NCBI GenBank assembly: GCA_944376795.1
Contig: CALWDW010000033.1
Coordinates: forward strand, 1 to 64,000
Direction: 5' to 3'
From: an uncultured Christensenellaceae bacterium
Lineage (GTDB): Bacteria > Bacillota > Clostridia > Christensenellales > UMGS416
Length of the DNA: 64,000 nt
Shown here: positions 35,691 through 44,645 of the stretch, in pieces
Position numbering within the stretch: the first letter of the stretch is position 1
Layout of the letters: each line of letters starts with the position of its first letter
Position numbers and translations under genes: made by a program
The notes under the pieces: generated by a model
What the model was told of the DNA's origin: nothing
The model's input: only the letters and a program-made list of their open reading frames with translations
Databases searched by the model: none

Positions 35691-38267
35691 TTACTTTACG
35701 TCAAACCAGCTTTTTCCTTGGTGGACATCCACCTTTAGCGGCACATGCAGTTCCGCCACCTGCTCCATAGCTGTTCGAAGCAAACGCGCAACCGTTTCAG
35801 CCTCTTTCTCCGGTGTATCCAAAATCAACTCATCATGCACCTGCAGCACCAACTTGGCCGAAAGCCTCGCTTCCCGTAACGCGTTGTCGACACGAATCAT
35901 GGCTAACTTAATGATATCCGCAGCCGTGCCTTGAATCGGGGCGTTCATTGCCATGCGCTCCGCCGCGGAACGCAGGTTATAGTCCCGCGCTTTGAGATCG
36001 GGCATAGGGCGCCGGCGTCCGTATAGGGTACGGACATATCCGTTCTCTCTCCCAAACGCGATAACCGCATCCATAAAAGCCTTTACCCCTCGATAGGTCT
36101 CTAAGTACCGTGTGATATAATCCCCTGCCTGAGCACGGCTGATTCCTAGCTGGCGGGACAGCCCGAAGTCGCTAATCCCATATATAATGCCGAAGTTTAC
36201 CGCCTTTGCTCCGGAACGCATGGCAGGCGTTACTTCCTCCAAGGGGACGCCGAATACCTGGGAAGCTGTCTGTGCGTGAATATCCTTCCCGCTGGCAAAG
36301 GCCTGGATAAGTCCGGGATCCTCAGCCATATGCGCCAAGATACGCAGCTCGATCTGAGAATAGTCGGCATCCACCAATACACAGCCTGGTGAGGCTACAA
36401 AAGCCTTGCGAATCAAATGCCCCTCTGGCAGACGCACCGGAATATTCTGCAGATTCGGTTCTGAAGAGCTGAGCCTTCCTGTTGCAGTTCCCGTTTGATT
36501 GAGCTGGGTATGGAGGCGGCCTGTCTTAATGAGCGGCAAAAGCCCGTCCACAAAGGTGCTTTTCAGTTTTGTAACCTGCCTGTACTCCATCAATAGGGGA
36601 ATGATCGGATGCTGATCGCTCAGCTGCTCCAGTACAGCTGCGTCGGTTGATGGGCCGGTTTTGTTTTTCTTAATCACCGGAAGCTCTAGCTTTGTAAAGA
36701 GGATTTCCGCCAATTGTTTTGTTGAGTTGATATTAAAGCTCTCACCAGCCTGTGCAAAGATATCTGACTCAAGGCCACGGATACGATTGTCCATCTCGGA
36801 CTGCAGTTCCAGAAGCACGTCTCTGTCTACGGCGAAGCCCACCCGCTCCATATCGCAGAGCACGCGCACAAGCGGCATCTCTATATCACGAAAGACGGAC
36901 AGCAGACCTCTTTCCTCCAGCATATGCTCTTGTTCCGCTGCCAAGCGCCACATATCTGCCGCATGAGGCGCTGCCACCACCGTATGCTCGGCATCCTGCA
37001 ACAACCTTGGCAGGTCATAGCGCCCGGAAGCTGCATTCAGCAAATACCCCGCAAGCATTACGTCAAATAGGCGGGCGTCCACTGAAACGCCATATGGCTC
37101 CAACTGATGCATCCAGGCCTTGGCATCGTGAAGGATCAGCTGAGCCTGTCCGCCAAACAAGGGAGCCAGCGACGGAAGAACCTCCGCCAACTCCAGCCCC
37201 GGAGAAGCAAGGTCCGTCAGCAGAGAAATTTGGTACAAGATTTCTCCATCAAAAAGCGTTAAAATATCGCGGTGGCAAATGCTGACCTGTTCCTTTGTGG
37301 CCATATCCTGGACTGCCGCTTTGATCTCCTCTAACGATGCAAGCTGCCGCTCAGGATAGACAGCACGAGAGGGGGGGCTTTCCGAATTCCCTACTTCACC
37401 GTGTACCGCCGGCTCAATCCGGCGAAGCAGGGAAAAAAGCTCATACTTTTGCAGTGCCTCCTTGATATGGGTCTGCCCCAAGGGAATGCGCGCACAGTCC
37501 TCGATGGAGAATTCTACGGGGGCCTCCCGGCATATAGTAGCCAGTTCCTTGGAAATTCTGGCCAATTGGGCATTTCCCTCCACCTTTTCCCGTTGCTTGC
37601 CCTTGAGTTCATCCGTATGGGACAAAAGCCCCTCCAGCGTTTCGAACTTTGCCAGCAGAGCGAGGGCTGTCTTTTCCCCCACGCCGGGGATCCCTGGGAT
37701 ATTATCCGAAGTATCCCCCATGAGCCCCTTCAAATCCGGGATTTGGGAAGGCGCCAAGCCGTACTTTTCCTTCAAGGCAGAGGCATCCATCATTTGCGTC
37801 TGTGTAAGTCCCTTCAGCGTAAGCAATACACGCGTCTTGTCCGAAATCAGCTGCAGCGCATCCCGATCCCCCGTAATGAGCAGCGCATCCATACCCTGGG
37901 CCTCCGCCTTGCGGGACAGCGTACCCAAAATATCATCGCCCTCGTATCCGGGAATCCCCACCACACGCACCCCCATGGATTCCAAAATCTCCTGGGCAAT
38001 AGGGAACTGCCTGCGCAATTCATCGGGTGTGGGCTTTCTCGTAGCTTTGTATGAAGAGAACGCAGTATGCCGAAAGGTAGGCCCGTGCATATCAAAGGCC
38101 ACGGCAACATACTCCGGCTGGTAGTCATCTAACGCTTTAAAGAACATATTTAGAAATCCGGCAACGGCCCCGACAGGTTCGCCCCGGGAGGTTGTCAGCT
38201 CCGGCATAGCGTAGAATGCGCGATAGATCAACGAATATCCATCGATTGCCATCAAGGTTTGGGACAT
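35691..38267 (-). CDS. polA: DNA polymerase I
   Basis: Repair and Okazaki-fragment maturation polymerase. 858 residues: an N-terminal 5'-3' exonuclease (GYSLIYRAFYA, YEGDDILGT, LITGDRDALQL, LKGLMGDTSDNIPGIPGVGEKTA in pieces), a middle domain and the polymerase domain with DADYSQIELRILAH, KAVNFGIIYGIS and LQVHDELI. In the middle domain the proofreading D-x-E motif is not visible (the corresponding segment reads RDILTLFDGEI), so the 3'-5' exonuclease is probably inactive, as in many Firmicutes. The ATG at 38267 follows AAAGAGGT; the open frame extends 63 codons further upstream but without homology. Confidence 0.96.
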   Translation of the reverse strand: MSQTLMAIDGYSLIYRAFYAMPELTTSRGEPVGAVAGFLNMFFKALDDYQPEYVAVAFDMHGPTFRHTAFSSYKATRKPTPDELRRQFPIAQEILESMGVRVVGIPGYEGDDILGTLSRKAEAQGMDALLITGDRDALQLISDKTRVLLTLKGLTQTQMMDASALKEKYGLAPSQIPDLKGLMGDTSDNIPGIPGVGEKTALALLAKFETLEGLLSHTDELKGKQREKVEGNAQLARISKELATICREAPVEFSIEDCARIPLGQTHIKEALQKYELFSLLRRIEPAVHGEVGNSESPPSRAVYPERQLASLEEIKAAVQDMATKEQVSICHRDILTLFDGEILYQISLLTDLASPGLELAEVLPSLAPLFGGQAQLILHDAKAWMHQLEPYGVSVDARLFDVMLAGYLLNAASGRYDLPRLLQDAEHTVVAAPHAADMWRLAAEQEHMLEERGLLSVFRDIEMPLVRVLCDMERVGFAVDRDVLLELQSEMDNRIRGLESDIFAQAGESFNINSTKQLAEILFTKLELPVIKKNKTGPSTDAAVLEQLSDQHPIIPLLMEYRQVTKLKSTFVDGLLPLIKTGRLHTQLNQTGTATGRLSSSEPNLQNIPVRLPEGHLIRKAFVASPGCVLVDADYSQIELRILAHMAEDPGLIQAFASGKDIHAQTASQVFGVPLEEVTPAMRSGAKAVNFGIIYGISDFGLSRQLGISRAQAGDYITRYLETYRGVKAFMDAVIAFGRENGYVRTLYGRRRPMPDLKARDYNLRSAAERMAMNAPIQGTAADIIKLAMIRVDNALREARLSAKLVLQVHDELILDTPEKEAETVARLLRTAMEQVAELHVPLKVDVHQGKSWFDVK

Positions 38268-38556
38268 GCGTGCATACCTCTTTTTCTCATTGGAAAGGGC
38301 ACAATGCGGCAGTTGAAACCCTTCCACTATATCTAAGCAGAATACCATATTCCAGTGCAAATTACAATCAAACGCTGGAAAGGAAGTTGGATTTCTTGTA
38401 GGAGTACGAAATATCTTGGACAGTTGGATAAAAAAGGACGAAGGATATGGCCGCATCGGTTAAAATTAAGTTCCCACACCACGACTCGACGAGGGGTGGG
38501 ACACACCTTTCACGAGCAACCGTGTAAGCGCAGGACATGGCATATCGGTAACGTCA

Positions 38557-39231
38557 ATGCAATACGCAGAGAAATACAGCGTCAGTCGTGCGAAACGTTT
38601 GTACCTCTACTTCTGGAAGACCCGATGGGAGGGAGTGATGGGAATACCCTTGCTCTGTTAGTTCAGAGACCTTTATCATATCCTGCGGTTAAGACGAAAA
38701 CGCCATATAAATGAGCAGATAACCCATTCCATTCAACGGATCCAGTTGGATGAAAAAGTAGTACCACGCAGGTGTATTGCAGGTCCAGGACCCCGACTGT
38801 TCTAGTACACCACCATTAATGAGTTTACCTGACCGCGTTTCCTGGCCGCTTACCCCGAGCAATCCACGTATTCTTTCGCAAGTTTTCCCGAAAAGCTTTC
38901 CGCGCAGTACGCCGCGGGGGGGATCCAGCGGAATGCGTTCAGCGGAACAATAGCTTTGCGTTTACCAACCGTTTTTTCAACGTCAAGCGAGGACTACCTG
39001 CTTTGTTTGAAGCTGCTGCCGCCGGCACAAGCTTATCCGTCCTTGTCGCCTCGCCACAACGGGAAGGTAGAAAACAGCCATCGGGTAGATGGGAAGCACT
39101 CTTGCTCCTGACACAGCTTTTACTCTCTGTGTGACTTTGCAAAACAGCTTGCTGTTCACAACCATCGCTCAAACAACTTTTCTATGAGCCCGCTGAATGG
39201 GCTTTCTCCTTCGAGTTCACTGTCCATCTAA
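38557..39231 (+). pseudogene. Decayed IS481-type (DDE) transposase
   Basis: Pieces of one transposase appear in order on the plus strand in shifting frames: KYSVSRAKRLYLYFWKTRWEG (38567-38632, HTH region; shown here as its VSRAKRLYLYFWKTRWEG part), IQLDEKVVPRRCIAG (near 38745), YTTINEFT, PRFLAAYPEQSTYSFAKFF (38835-38890), PAECVQRNNSFAFTNRFF (near 38950; the second Asp of the DDE triad is lost), and SPRHNGKVENSHRVDGKHS, HSFYSLCDFAKQLAVHNH, RSNNFSMSPLNGLSP to a TAA at 39229. At least three stops, two frameshifts and a deletion between the HTH and the core are present, so it is dead. The family is recognised from the SPRHNGKVERSHR-type motif. Terminal repeats were not found. Confidence 0.88.
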
Positions 39232-39315
39232 TATGTTTGCCATACCGATAGCTAGTATATTCAAGCAAAGAACGCCTGCCAGCAAAGATGCTGGCAGGCG
39301 TCGCTGCGGTTCATG

Positions 39316-41160
39316 CTATTGAGGAATTGCCACACCGCTGAGTACGGCATTTTCCCTTTCGTCGCGGAACTGGTTGGTATAGAGTTCATAGTAATGGCCA
39401 CGAAGTTCCATCAATTCTCTGTGACTTCCCGATTCGATGACCTTGCCATGATCAATGACCAGGATACGGTCAGCATTGCGGATCGTAGAGAGACGGTGCG
39501 CCACGATAAAACTGGTTCTGCCTTCCAAGATCTTCTCAATCGCATGCTGAATATGCTGTTCGGTCTCCGTATCGATGGAAGAAGTGGCTTCGTCCAATAC
39601 AAAGATACTGGGACGGCCCAAGATAGCCCTGGCAAAGGAGATGAGTTGCTTTTCTCCAGTTGAAAGCCGTCCGCCTCCCTCACCCACATCGGTATCATAG
39701 CCCTTTTCCAGACGACTGATAAATCCGTGGGCTCCTACCAGCTTGGCAGCTTCCTCCACCTGCGCATCGGTGGCGGAAAGATCACCGTAGCGGATATTCT
39801 CTCGGATGGTACCGGAAAAAAGCTGAGGAGATTGCAGCACGTACCCTAGATTGGAGTGTAACCACAGTTGTGAACGTTCCTTGTAATCAATTCCATCGAT
39901 AAGAATACGGCCGCTGGTTGGTTCATAGAACCGGCAGATGAGGTTTACAATAGTGCTCTTACCGCTGCCTGTCTCTCCCACCAAAGCAATGGTTTCGCCA
40001 GCTCTGACAGAGAGATTGAAGGTATCAAGGACCTTTTCCCCACCCGTATAGCGGAAGGTAACGTTTTCAAAGGTGATATCCCCGCGGAGCGCTTCCCACT
40101 GATCCCTATGCGGAGTGAAGACATCGCCGTACTTTGCGATAACAGCCGGTGTATCGGTGATTTCCGGCATCGAATTAACCAGATTAATGACGCGCTCAGC
40201 CGCCGCCTGAGACGACTGAAGATCAGAAAAGATTCTGGCCATATTCATAATGGGCTCAAAGAAGTAGCCGGACAGGGTCAGAAAATAGGACAATTGTCCC
40301 AAACTGAGCCCCATGCACTGCACTTGCACGCCGCCAAGCCACAGAACGCCGGCAGTCGCAAACGAACCCAAAGTGCCTACAATTGGCCAATAGATTGCGG
40401 AAAATATTGCGGCTTTGATGGAATGCTCTTTCATAGAACCGGTGAGCACGGAAAACTCTTGAGCGTTTTTTCGTTCGCGCACCAAGGTTTTTGTCGTGCG
40501 GGCTCCCATGATTCCTTCGTTGAAGGCACCGGTAATGCGGGAGTTGGCCTTGCGAACCTCTCGGTAGGAACGGAGCATTTTTTTCTGAAAATACACGGAT
40601 ACGACCGCGATTGGAGGCAATACGGCAAGCATGACCAGGGCCAACTGCCATTGTACGATGAACATGCCAATCAGCGCACCAAGCATAAAGACGAAGCCCC
40701 AGGTCAAATCAACCAGCGACCATGCAATCGTATCAGCCAGGCGCTGGGCATCGCTGGTCATGCGGGCCATAATGTATCCGACGGGCGTCTTGTCATAGTA
40801 GCTGAAGGATAGCTCCTGCAGTTTTTTGAATGCATCTTTTCGGATATCGTGGCTCATACCAGTCTCCACCCTACCTGCTTGGTCACAGAAGAGGAAAACG
40901 CAGCCAGCGCTTGACATCTGAAAGATGAAGTAAATGATGGCGAAAACCCATAACCCCGCCGTCTGCTGCTTACCGATAAAGTTATCGATGGCATAGCTGT
41001 TCAGCATGGGAAGAGCCACGTCTACGACACCGCTCACGATCATGGCGCTCATCAGCGTAATGATGTGCCTTTTATATCCCATAGCATAGCGGAATATCGT
41101 ACGCCAGGTACCGAAGTTTACCTTTTGATCCTTATATTCTTCTTCTTGAAAGTAGCTCAT
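39316..41160 (-). CDS. Heterodimeric multidrug ABC exporter subunit, BmrD-like
   Basis: 614 residues: six-helix exporter domain followed by an ATPase with Walker A GETGSGKST, Walker B FVLDEATSSID with the catalytic glutamate, and H-switch IVAHRLST. Its signature is LSTGEKQL in place of LSGGQ. Paired with the upstream subunit, whose Walker B lacks the glutamate, the dimer would have one active and one degenerate ATP site, which is the hallmark of BmrC/BmrD, TM287/288 and LmrC/D. Those export drugs and lipids. It starts two bases after the partner's stop. Confidence 0.9.
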   Translation of the reverse strand: MSYFQEEEYKDQKVNFGTWRTIFRYAMGYKRHIITLMSAMIVSGVVDVALPMLNSYAIDNFIGKQQTAGLWVFAIIYFIFQMSSAGCVFLFCDQAGRVETGMSHDIRKDAFKKLQELSFSYYDKTPVGYIMARMTSDAQRLADTIAWSLVDLTWGFVFMLGALIGMFIVQWQLALVMLAVLPPIAVVSVYFQKKMLRSYREVRKANSRITGAFNEGIMGARTTKTLVRERKNAQEFSVLTGSMKEHSIKAAIFSAIYWPIVGTLGSFATAGVLWLGGVQVQCMGLSLGQLSYFLTLSGYFFEPIMNMARIFSDLQSSQAAAERVINLVNSMPEITDTPAVIAKYGDVFTPHRDQWEALRGDITFENVTFRYTGGEKVLDTFNLSVRAGETIALVGETGSGKSTIVNLICRFYEPTSGRILIDGIDYKERSQLWLHSNLGYVLQSPQLFSGTIRENIRYGDLSATDAQVEEAAKLVGAHGFISRLEKGYDTDVGEGGGRLSTGEKQLISFARAILGRPSIFVLDEATSSIDTETEQHIQHAIEKILEGRTSFIVAHRLSTIRNADRILVIDHGKVIESGSHRELMELRGHYYELYTNQFRDERENAVLSGVAIPQ

Positions 41161-41162
41161 AC

Positions 41163-43004
41163 TTAGGCTCCTTCCCCAGCGGCTGTCTCTTCCTGCTCCA
41201 CTGCGTTTTGAATGTCCCAGATCTTCCTGTAAAGCCCTGGCTGGGCAATAAGCTCCTCATGCGTACCTTGTTCGGTAATCCGGCCCTGTTCCAAGACAAG
41301 GATACGATCTGCCTCCATTAGCGTGGAGATCCGATGGGAGATGATGATGGTGGTGATCCCTTTACGCCGCTGGGCTAAAGCTTTGCGAATAGCCGCGTCG
41401 GTTTGGGTATCTACCGCGCTCAAAGAGTCATCGAAAATAAGAATATCATTTTCCCGGAGAATCGTCCGCGCAATGGCGACGCGCTGCTTTTGTCCACCGG
41501 ACAGGGTTACGCCGCGCTCGCCAACAACGGTATCATATCCTTGATCGAAGGATGTAATAACGTCATGAACGGCAGCTACGCGAGCTGCTTCATAGATGGC
41601 TTCTTCGTCGCGAACGTCCTGGGTGATTCCAATATTATCCAGGATACTCCGGCTGTATAGGAATGGCTCTTGCAGGACGATACCTACACGGCTGCGCAGG
41701 TGATCTTTATCAATATGGGTTAATTCTACGCCGCTAATAGTAATGTGGCCTTTTTGGTAATCGTAAAGGCGCTGCAAGAGGCTGACCAGGGAAGATTTTC
41801 CGCTGCCAGTAGATCCCAGAATCGCAACGGTTTCCCCGGGATGGATCGTGAAGGAGATGTTCTCCAGCACTGGCTTCTCATCGTAGGAGAAGGTGACGTT
41901 GTCAAAGACGATCTCACCCGTAAGATCGGGCTTTTGGGGATTCTCGCCCGAAGTCTCTTCCTTCTGAATGAGTATGTCGTTAATTCGACCAATGGCGATC
42001 ATTGTCTTGCTCATGTTTCCGAGCATGCGGCCAAGGCTTCGGATAGGCCACATCATCATGCCTTGGTAGGAAACGAAGACCAAGAACTCTCCTAGGGAAA
42101 GCTGACCGTTGGCGGCAAAGGAAACGCCCAGCACAATCACAATTAAAGTGGGAATCGCAGCTAAGACATCGTTGATAGACCAGAGATAGGCAAAAAGTCG
42201 GTTCAGCTTGACGCCTTGAGCGCGAAAATCATCATTGGCCGTCGAGAACTTTTCTTCTTCGAAAGCTTCTCGGCCAAAGGCGCGTACCACCCGTACCCCC
42301 GTGAAGTTCTCCTGCATCACGGTAGATAGGTGACCGTCCGCCTGTTCAGTGATGCTAAATTGCCTATCGATCTTTTTAAGATGAATTGCCGAAAAGATTA
42401 CCAGAGACGGCATGAGGAGCAGGGTAAGCAAAGTCATCATGGGATGAATCTGCCACAGAAGCACAGCAGCGAGGATGAACATTGCAACGATACGGAACAT
42501 TTCCACCAATTCATTGGAAATAAAACGGCGGACGGTTTCTACGTCGGTAGTGCAACGCTGAATCAGGTCGCCGGTTTCTGCCTTCACGTGGTAGTCATAC
42601 GGAAGCCTCTGTAACCGGCCATAAAGCGCTTCTCGCATCCGCAACGCAATGCTTTCCGCTGCAGTTGCGGTAAAACGGCTTCTGAAATAGCTTAGAAGGC
42701 TGTTGAGCCCATTAAAGAAGATCAACAGCAGCGCACAGATCCAGAGATTGGATGCCAAAAAACTGGGACCGCCATATCGATTGATCCAGTTAATGACCCA
42801 AGCAGGAGCTGCCATAGGTGCCCCCCCCAGCACCGAATCCATAATAAAGCTTAGTACTTTGGGCCAGATGAAGGAGATAGCTGTAGTGCTGAAGGCGATC
42901 ATAAGACTTATAACGTACAGCCATCTGCTTCCCTTCGAAAAATTCCAAAGGACCTTCAGTCGGTAACGGTTCAAGTGATTCCTTCCTTTCTCCGGGACAG
43001 CCAT
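41163..43004 (-). CDS. Heterodimeric multidrug ABC exporter subunit, BmrC-like
   Basis: 613 residues: exporter membrane domain, Walker A GSTGSGKSS, canonical signature LSGGQKQR, but Walker B reads LIFDDSLSAVD, with aspartate where the catalytic glutamate should be. Together with the partner's odd signature this makes the degenerate site of an asymmetric heterodimer, as in B. subtilis BmrC (YheI). The start may be ATG 43004 (GGGAG upstream) or TTG 42974 (GGAAGG six bases upstream). A leader with a 29-codon ORF and an intrinsic terminator precedes it (43096-43327), which suggests ribosome-mediated attenuation as for bmrBCD. Confidence 0.9.
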   Translation of the reverse strand: MAVPEKGRNHLNRYRLKVLWNFSKGSRWLYVISLMIAFSTTAISFIWPKVLSFIMDSVLGGAPMAAPAWVINWINRYGGPSFLASNLWICALLLIFFNGLNSLLSYFRSRFTATAAESIALRMREALYGRLQRLPYDYHVKAETGDLIQRCTTDVETVRRFISNELVEMFRIVAMFILAAVLLWQIHPMMTLLTLLLMPSLVIFSAIHLKKIDRQFSITEQADGHLSTVMQENFTGVRVVRAFGREAFEEEKFSTANDDFRAQGVKLNRLFAYLWSINDVLAAIPTLIVIVLGVSFAANGQLSLGEFLVFVSYQGMMMWPIRSLGRMLGNMSKTMIAIGRINDILIQKEETSGENPQKPDLTGEIVFDNVTFSYDEKPVLENISFTIHPGETVAILGSTGSGKSSLVSLLQRLYDYQKGHITISGVELTHIDKDHLRSRVGIVLQEPFLYSRSILDNIGITQDVRDEEAIYEAARVAAVHDVITSFDQGYDTVVGERGVTLSGGQKQRVAIARTILRENDILIFDDSLSAVDTQTDAAIRKALAQRRKGITTIIISHRISTLMEADRILVLEQGRITEQGTHEELIAQPGLYRKIWDIQNAVEQEETAAGEGA

Positions 43005-43095
43005 ACATAGCTCCCGAGACGTGAAAATTTGCCATGCGGCAAAAGTCGTAGCGAACCATACTTATTTGGGCTTATTTCCGATAGCACACAGGCAC

Positions 43096-43130
43096 AAAAA
43101 AACTGTAGTTGGATTCATTGCCACTACAGT
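43096..43130 (-). terminator. Leader terminator upstream of the multidrug ABC pair
   Basis: A perfect 8-bp stem (ACTGTAGT with ACTACAGT, 43102-43109 and 43123-43130) has a 13-base loop and seven T on the minus strand. It lies between the leader ORF and the first transporter gene. A second 6-bp hairpin (CAAAGC with GCTTTG, 43138-43143 and 43166-43171) lies between the leader ORF stop and this terminator. Confidence 0.85.
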
Positions 43131-43176
43131 CCTGATGCAAAGCCTAACAAGAAGATCTACAAATTGCTTTGGAAGA

Positions 43177-43266
43177 TCAGCCGTCAATATAAAGGCCGGA
43201 ATGATGCATCGGGAATGGGCCAGTGAATTTGCGGTAAGCTGTTGAAGAATCCAGATCCAATAACAT
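43177..43266 (-). CDS. 29-residue leader peptide upstream of the multidrug ABC pair
   Basis: ATG 43266 to TGA 43177, with a very strong ribosome-binding site (AAAAGGAGG) placed eight bases ahead and a near-consensus promoter 33 bases further up. The peptide begins MLLDLDSSTAYRKF and ends HHSGLYIDG; it resembles no protein I know and has no membrane segment. Its position between promoter and terminator, in front of a BmrCD-like exporter, is that of the BmrB leader peptide of Bacillus, where a drug-stalled ribosome changes RNA folding and lets transcription pass the terminator. By analogy this is a regulatory ORF. Translation and stalling are inferred. Confidence 0.65.
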   Translation of the reverse strand: MLLDLDSSTAYRKFTGPFPMHHSGLYIDG

Positions 43267-43298
43267 CAGTCCAACCTCCTTTTCACATTTATGGCATC

Positions 43299-43327
43299 AT
43301 TATACCCTGACACTGGAATGACGGCAA
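43299..43327 (-). promoter_or_regulatory. Promoter of the multidrug ABC leader
   Basis: Minus strand TTGCCG (43322-43327), 17 bases, TATAAT (43299-43304). The predicted transcript starts near 43292, about 25 bases before the leader ORF. Confidence 0.75.
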
Positions 43328-43379
43328 GGGCGATTTTGCTCTTTGTAACAGGGCGTTACAAAAAACCAACGCTTAATAC

Positions 43380-43403
43380 AAAAAGCCCAGGAAAGACCTG
43401 AGC
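43380..43403 (-). terminator. Terminator of tsaC
   Basis: Stem GCTCAGG with CCTGGGC (43397-43403 and 43385-43391, one G-T pair) and a 5-base loop, followed by five T, 20 bases after the tsaC stop. Confidence 0.75.
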
Positions 43404-43422
43404 AGTTTGCTATAAAATCATA

Positions 43423-44460
43423 CTACACATATTCAACGTTGTGTGCCGCCGCACGAAGAAGACGGTTCATTACTGCCAAACCTAATCCATGGGGTTCAAT
43501 ACCTTGACAAATCCCCAGGGTGGCATGAATATGATCGATTTCCCGCAGCAGAGAGAAGAGTGACTCCGCCATTGCTGCAGAGTCGCCTACATCCCCCCAC
43601 GGCAGACAGCGGCGCCTGCCCATGCAAGGAATCCAGGATTTTGCCAGTACAAGTACGGGCACGCCTCCTTTTGCCGCTTCTTCGTCGTAGCGGGCAGCCA
43701 TACGCTTAAGCTGTGGTTCTAGGGGGCCTTCAACCACCAGAAGACGCGCCTTGGGCGCATAATGGCGGTGCCGCATACCGGGAGAGGCGGCAACAGCGCC
43801 TTCGGCCAATGGGGTCAAGGCCGTCTCGTCAACCTCTACATTCCCCCATACGGATTCGATCATTTCCGGCGTTACACCGCCCGGGCGAAGGATTTTAGGA
43901 ACAGATCCAGTACAGTCTACCACGGTGGATTCGACGCCAACCCCACAGACGCCTCCATCCAGAATCATAGGAATACGGCCCTCCATGTCGGCCATGACGT
44001 CCTTGGCGCAGGTTGGGCTGGGACGCCCGCTGCGATTGGCGCTGGGGGCGGCAAGAGGACAGCCGGCCAAACGAATCAACACATTGGCTATCGGATGAGA
44101 GGGCATTCTGACTGTAACGGTATCCAGACCCGGATGAACGGCTTGGGGAATATGGGGCTTGGCAGGCAGAAGAACGGTTAAGGGCCCGGGCCAGAAGGCT
44201 CGAGTCAAGGCAAGCGCTACCGGTGTGACTTCTTTAACAATGGCGGAGAGCTCTTCCCTCTCTGCAATATGGAGAATCAAGGGATTATCAGCCGGACGTT
44301 CTTTGGCTGCAAAGATTTTTTGCACTGCTTCCGCATTCATTCCGTCGGCGCCAAGTCCATATACAGTCTCGGTGGGGAATCCTACGACCTCCCCCCTCTG
44401 AATAAGCTGTGCGGCGGCGGTTATATTTTCCGTGGTTGCGGGTAGAAGTAAAGTCTCCAT
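43423..44460 (-). CDS. tsaC: L-threonylcarbamoyladenylate synthase, Sua5 type
   Basis: Makes threonylcarbamoyl-AMP from threonine, bicarbonate and ATP, for the t6A modification of tRNA position 37. 345 residues: a YrdC domain (PTETVYGLGADG, KERPADNPLILHI, PSANRSGRPSPT) and a C-terminal Sua5 domain (about 215-345) with SPGMRHRHYAPKA, the linker that closes over the active site. The length marks the Sua5 rather than the short TsaC form. It starts at the ATG at 44460 with AGGAGAGG about 11 bases upstream. It is divergent from argJ and followed by its own terminator. Confidence 0.94.
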   Translation of the reverse strand: METLLLPATTENITAAAQLIQRGEVVGFPTETVYGLGADGMNAEAVQKIFAAKERPADNPLILHIAEREELSAIVKEVTPVALALTRAFWPGPLTVLLPAKPHIPQAVHPGLDTVTVRMPSHPIANVLIRLAGCPLAAPSANRSGRPSPTCAKDVMADMEGRIPMILDGGVCGVGVESTVVDCTGSVPKILRPGGVTPEMIESVWGNVEVDETALTPLAEGAVAASPGMRHRHYAPKARLLVVEGPLEPQLKRMAARYDEEAAKGGVPVLVLAKSWIPCMGRRRCLPWGDVGDSAAMAESLFSLLREIDHIHATLGICQGIEPHGLGLAVMNRLLRAAAHNVEYV

Positions 44461-44591
44461 TTGATTCGGGTACCTCTCCTTTTCGTGGAACCGAAATGCA
44501 TCAACAGCCTGCGCAGCGGTTTGTCAGCGCATGTTAACCTAGTTATTATATACCTAATTCTCAGACTTGACAATTCGGACGCGGCGTCGGA

Positions 44592-44620
44592 TTGCATTCC
44601 TTTGGCGGATTGATTATAAT
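44592..44620 (+). promoter_or_regulatory. argJ promoter
   Basis: TTGCAT (44592-44597), 17 bases, TATAAT (44615-44620), 25 bases before the argJ ATG. Confidence 0.8.
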
Positions 44621-44645
44621 GAAAGAATCAGGAGGAGGATGGAGT

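Noticed and set aside
38457-38714. 119-codon plus-strand open frame (38355-38714) upstream of the transposase remnant
   Set aside because: It starts inside the polA upstream region and passes through the decayed transposase in a wrong frame; no ribosome-binding site.
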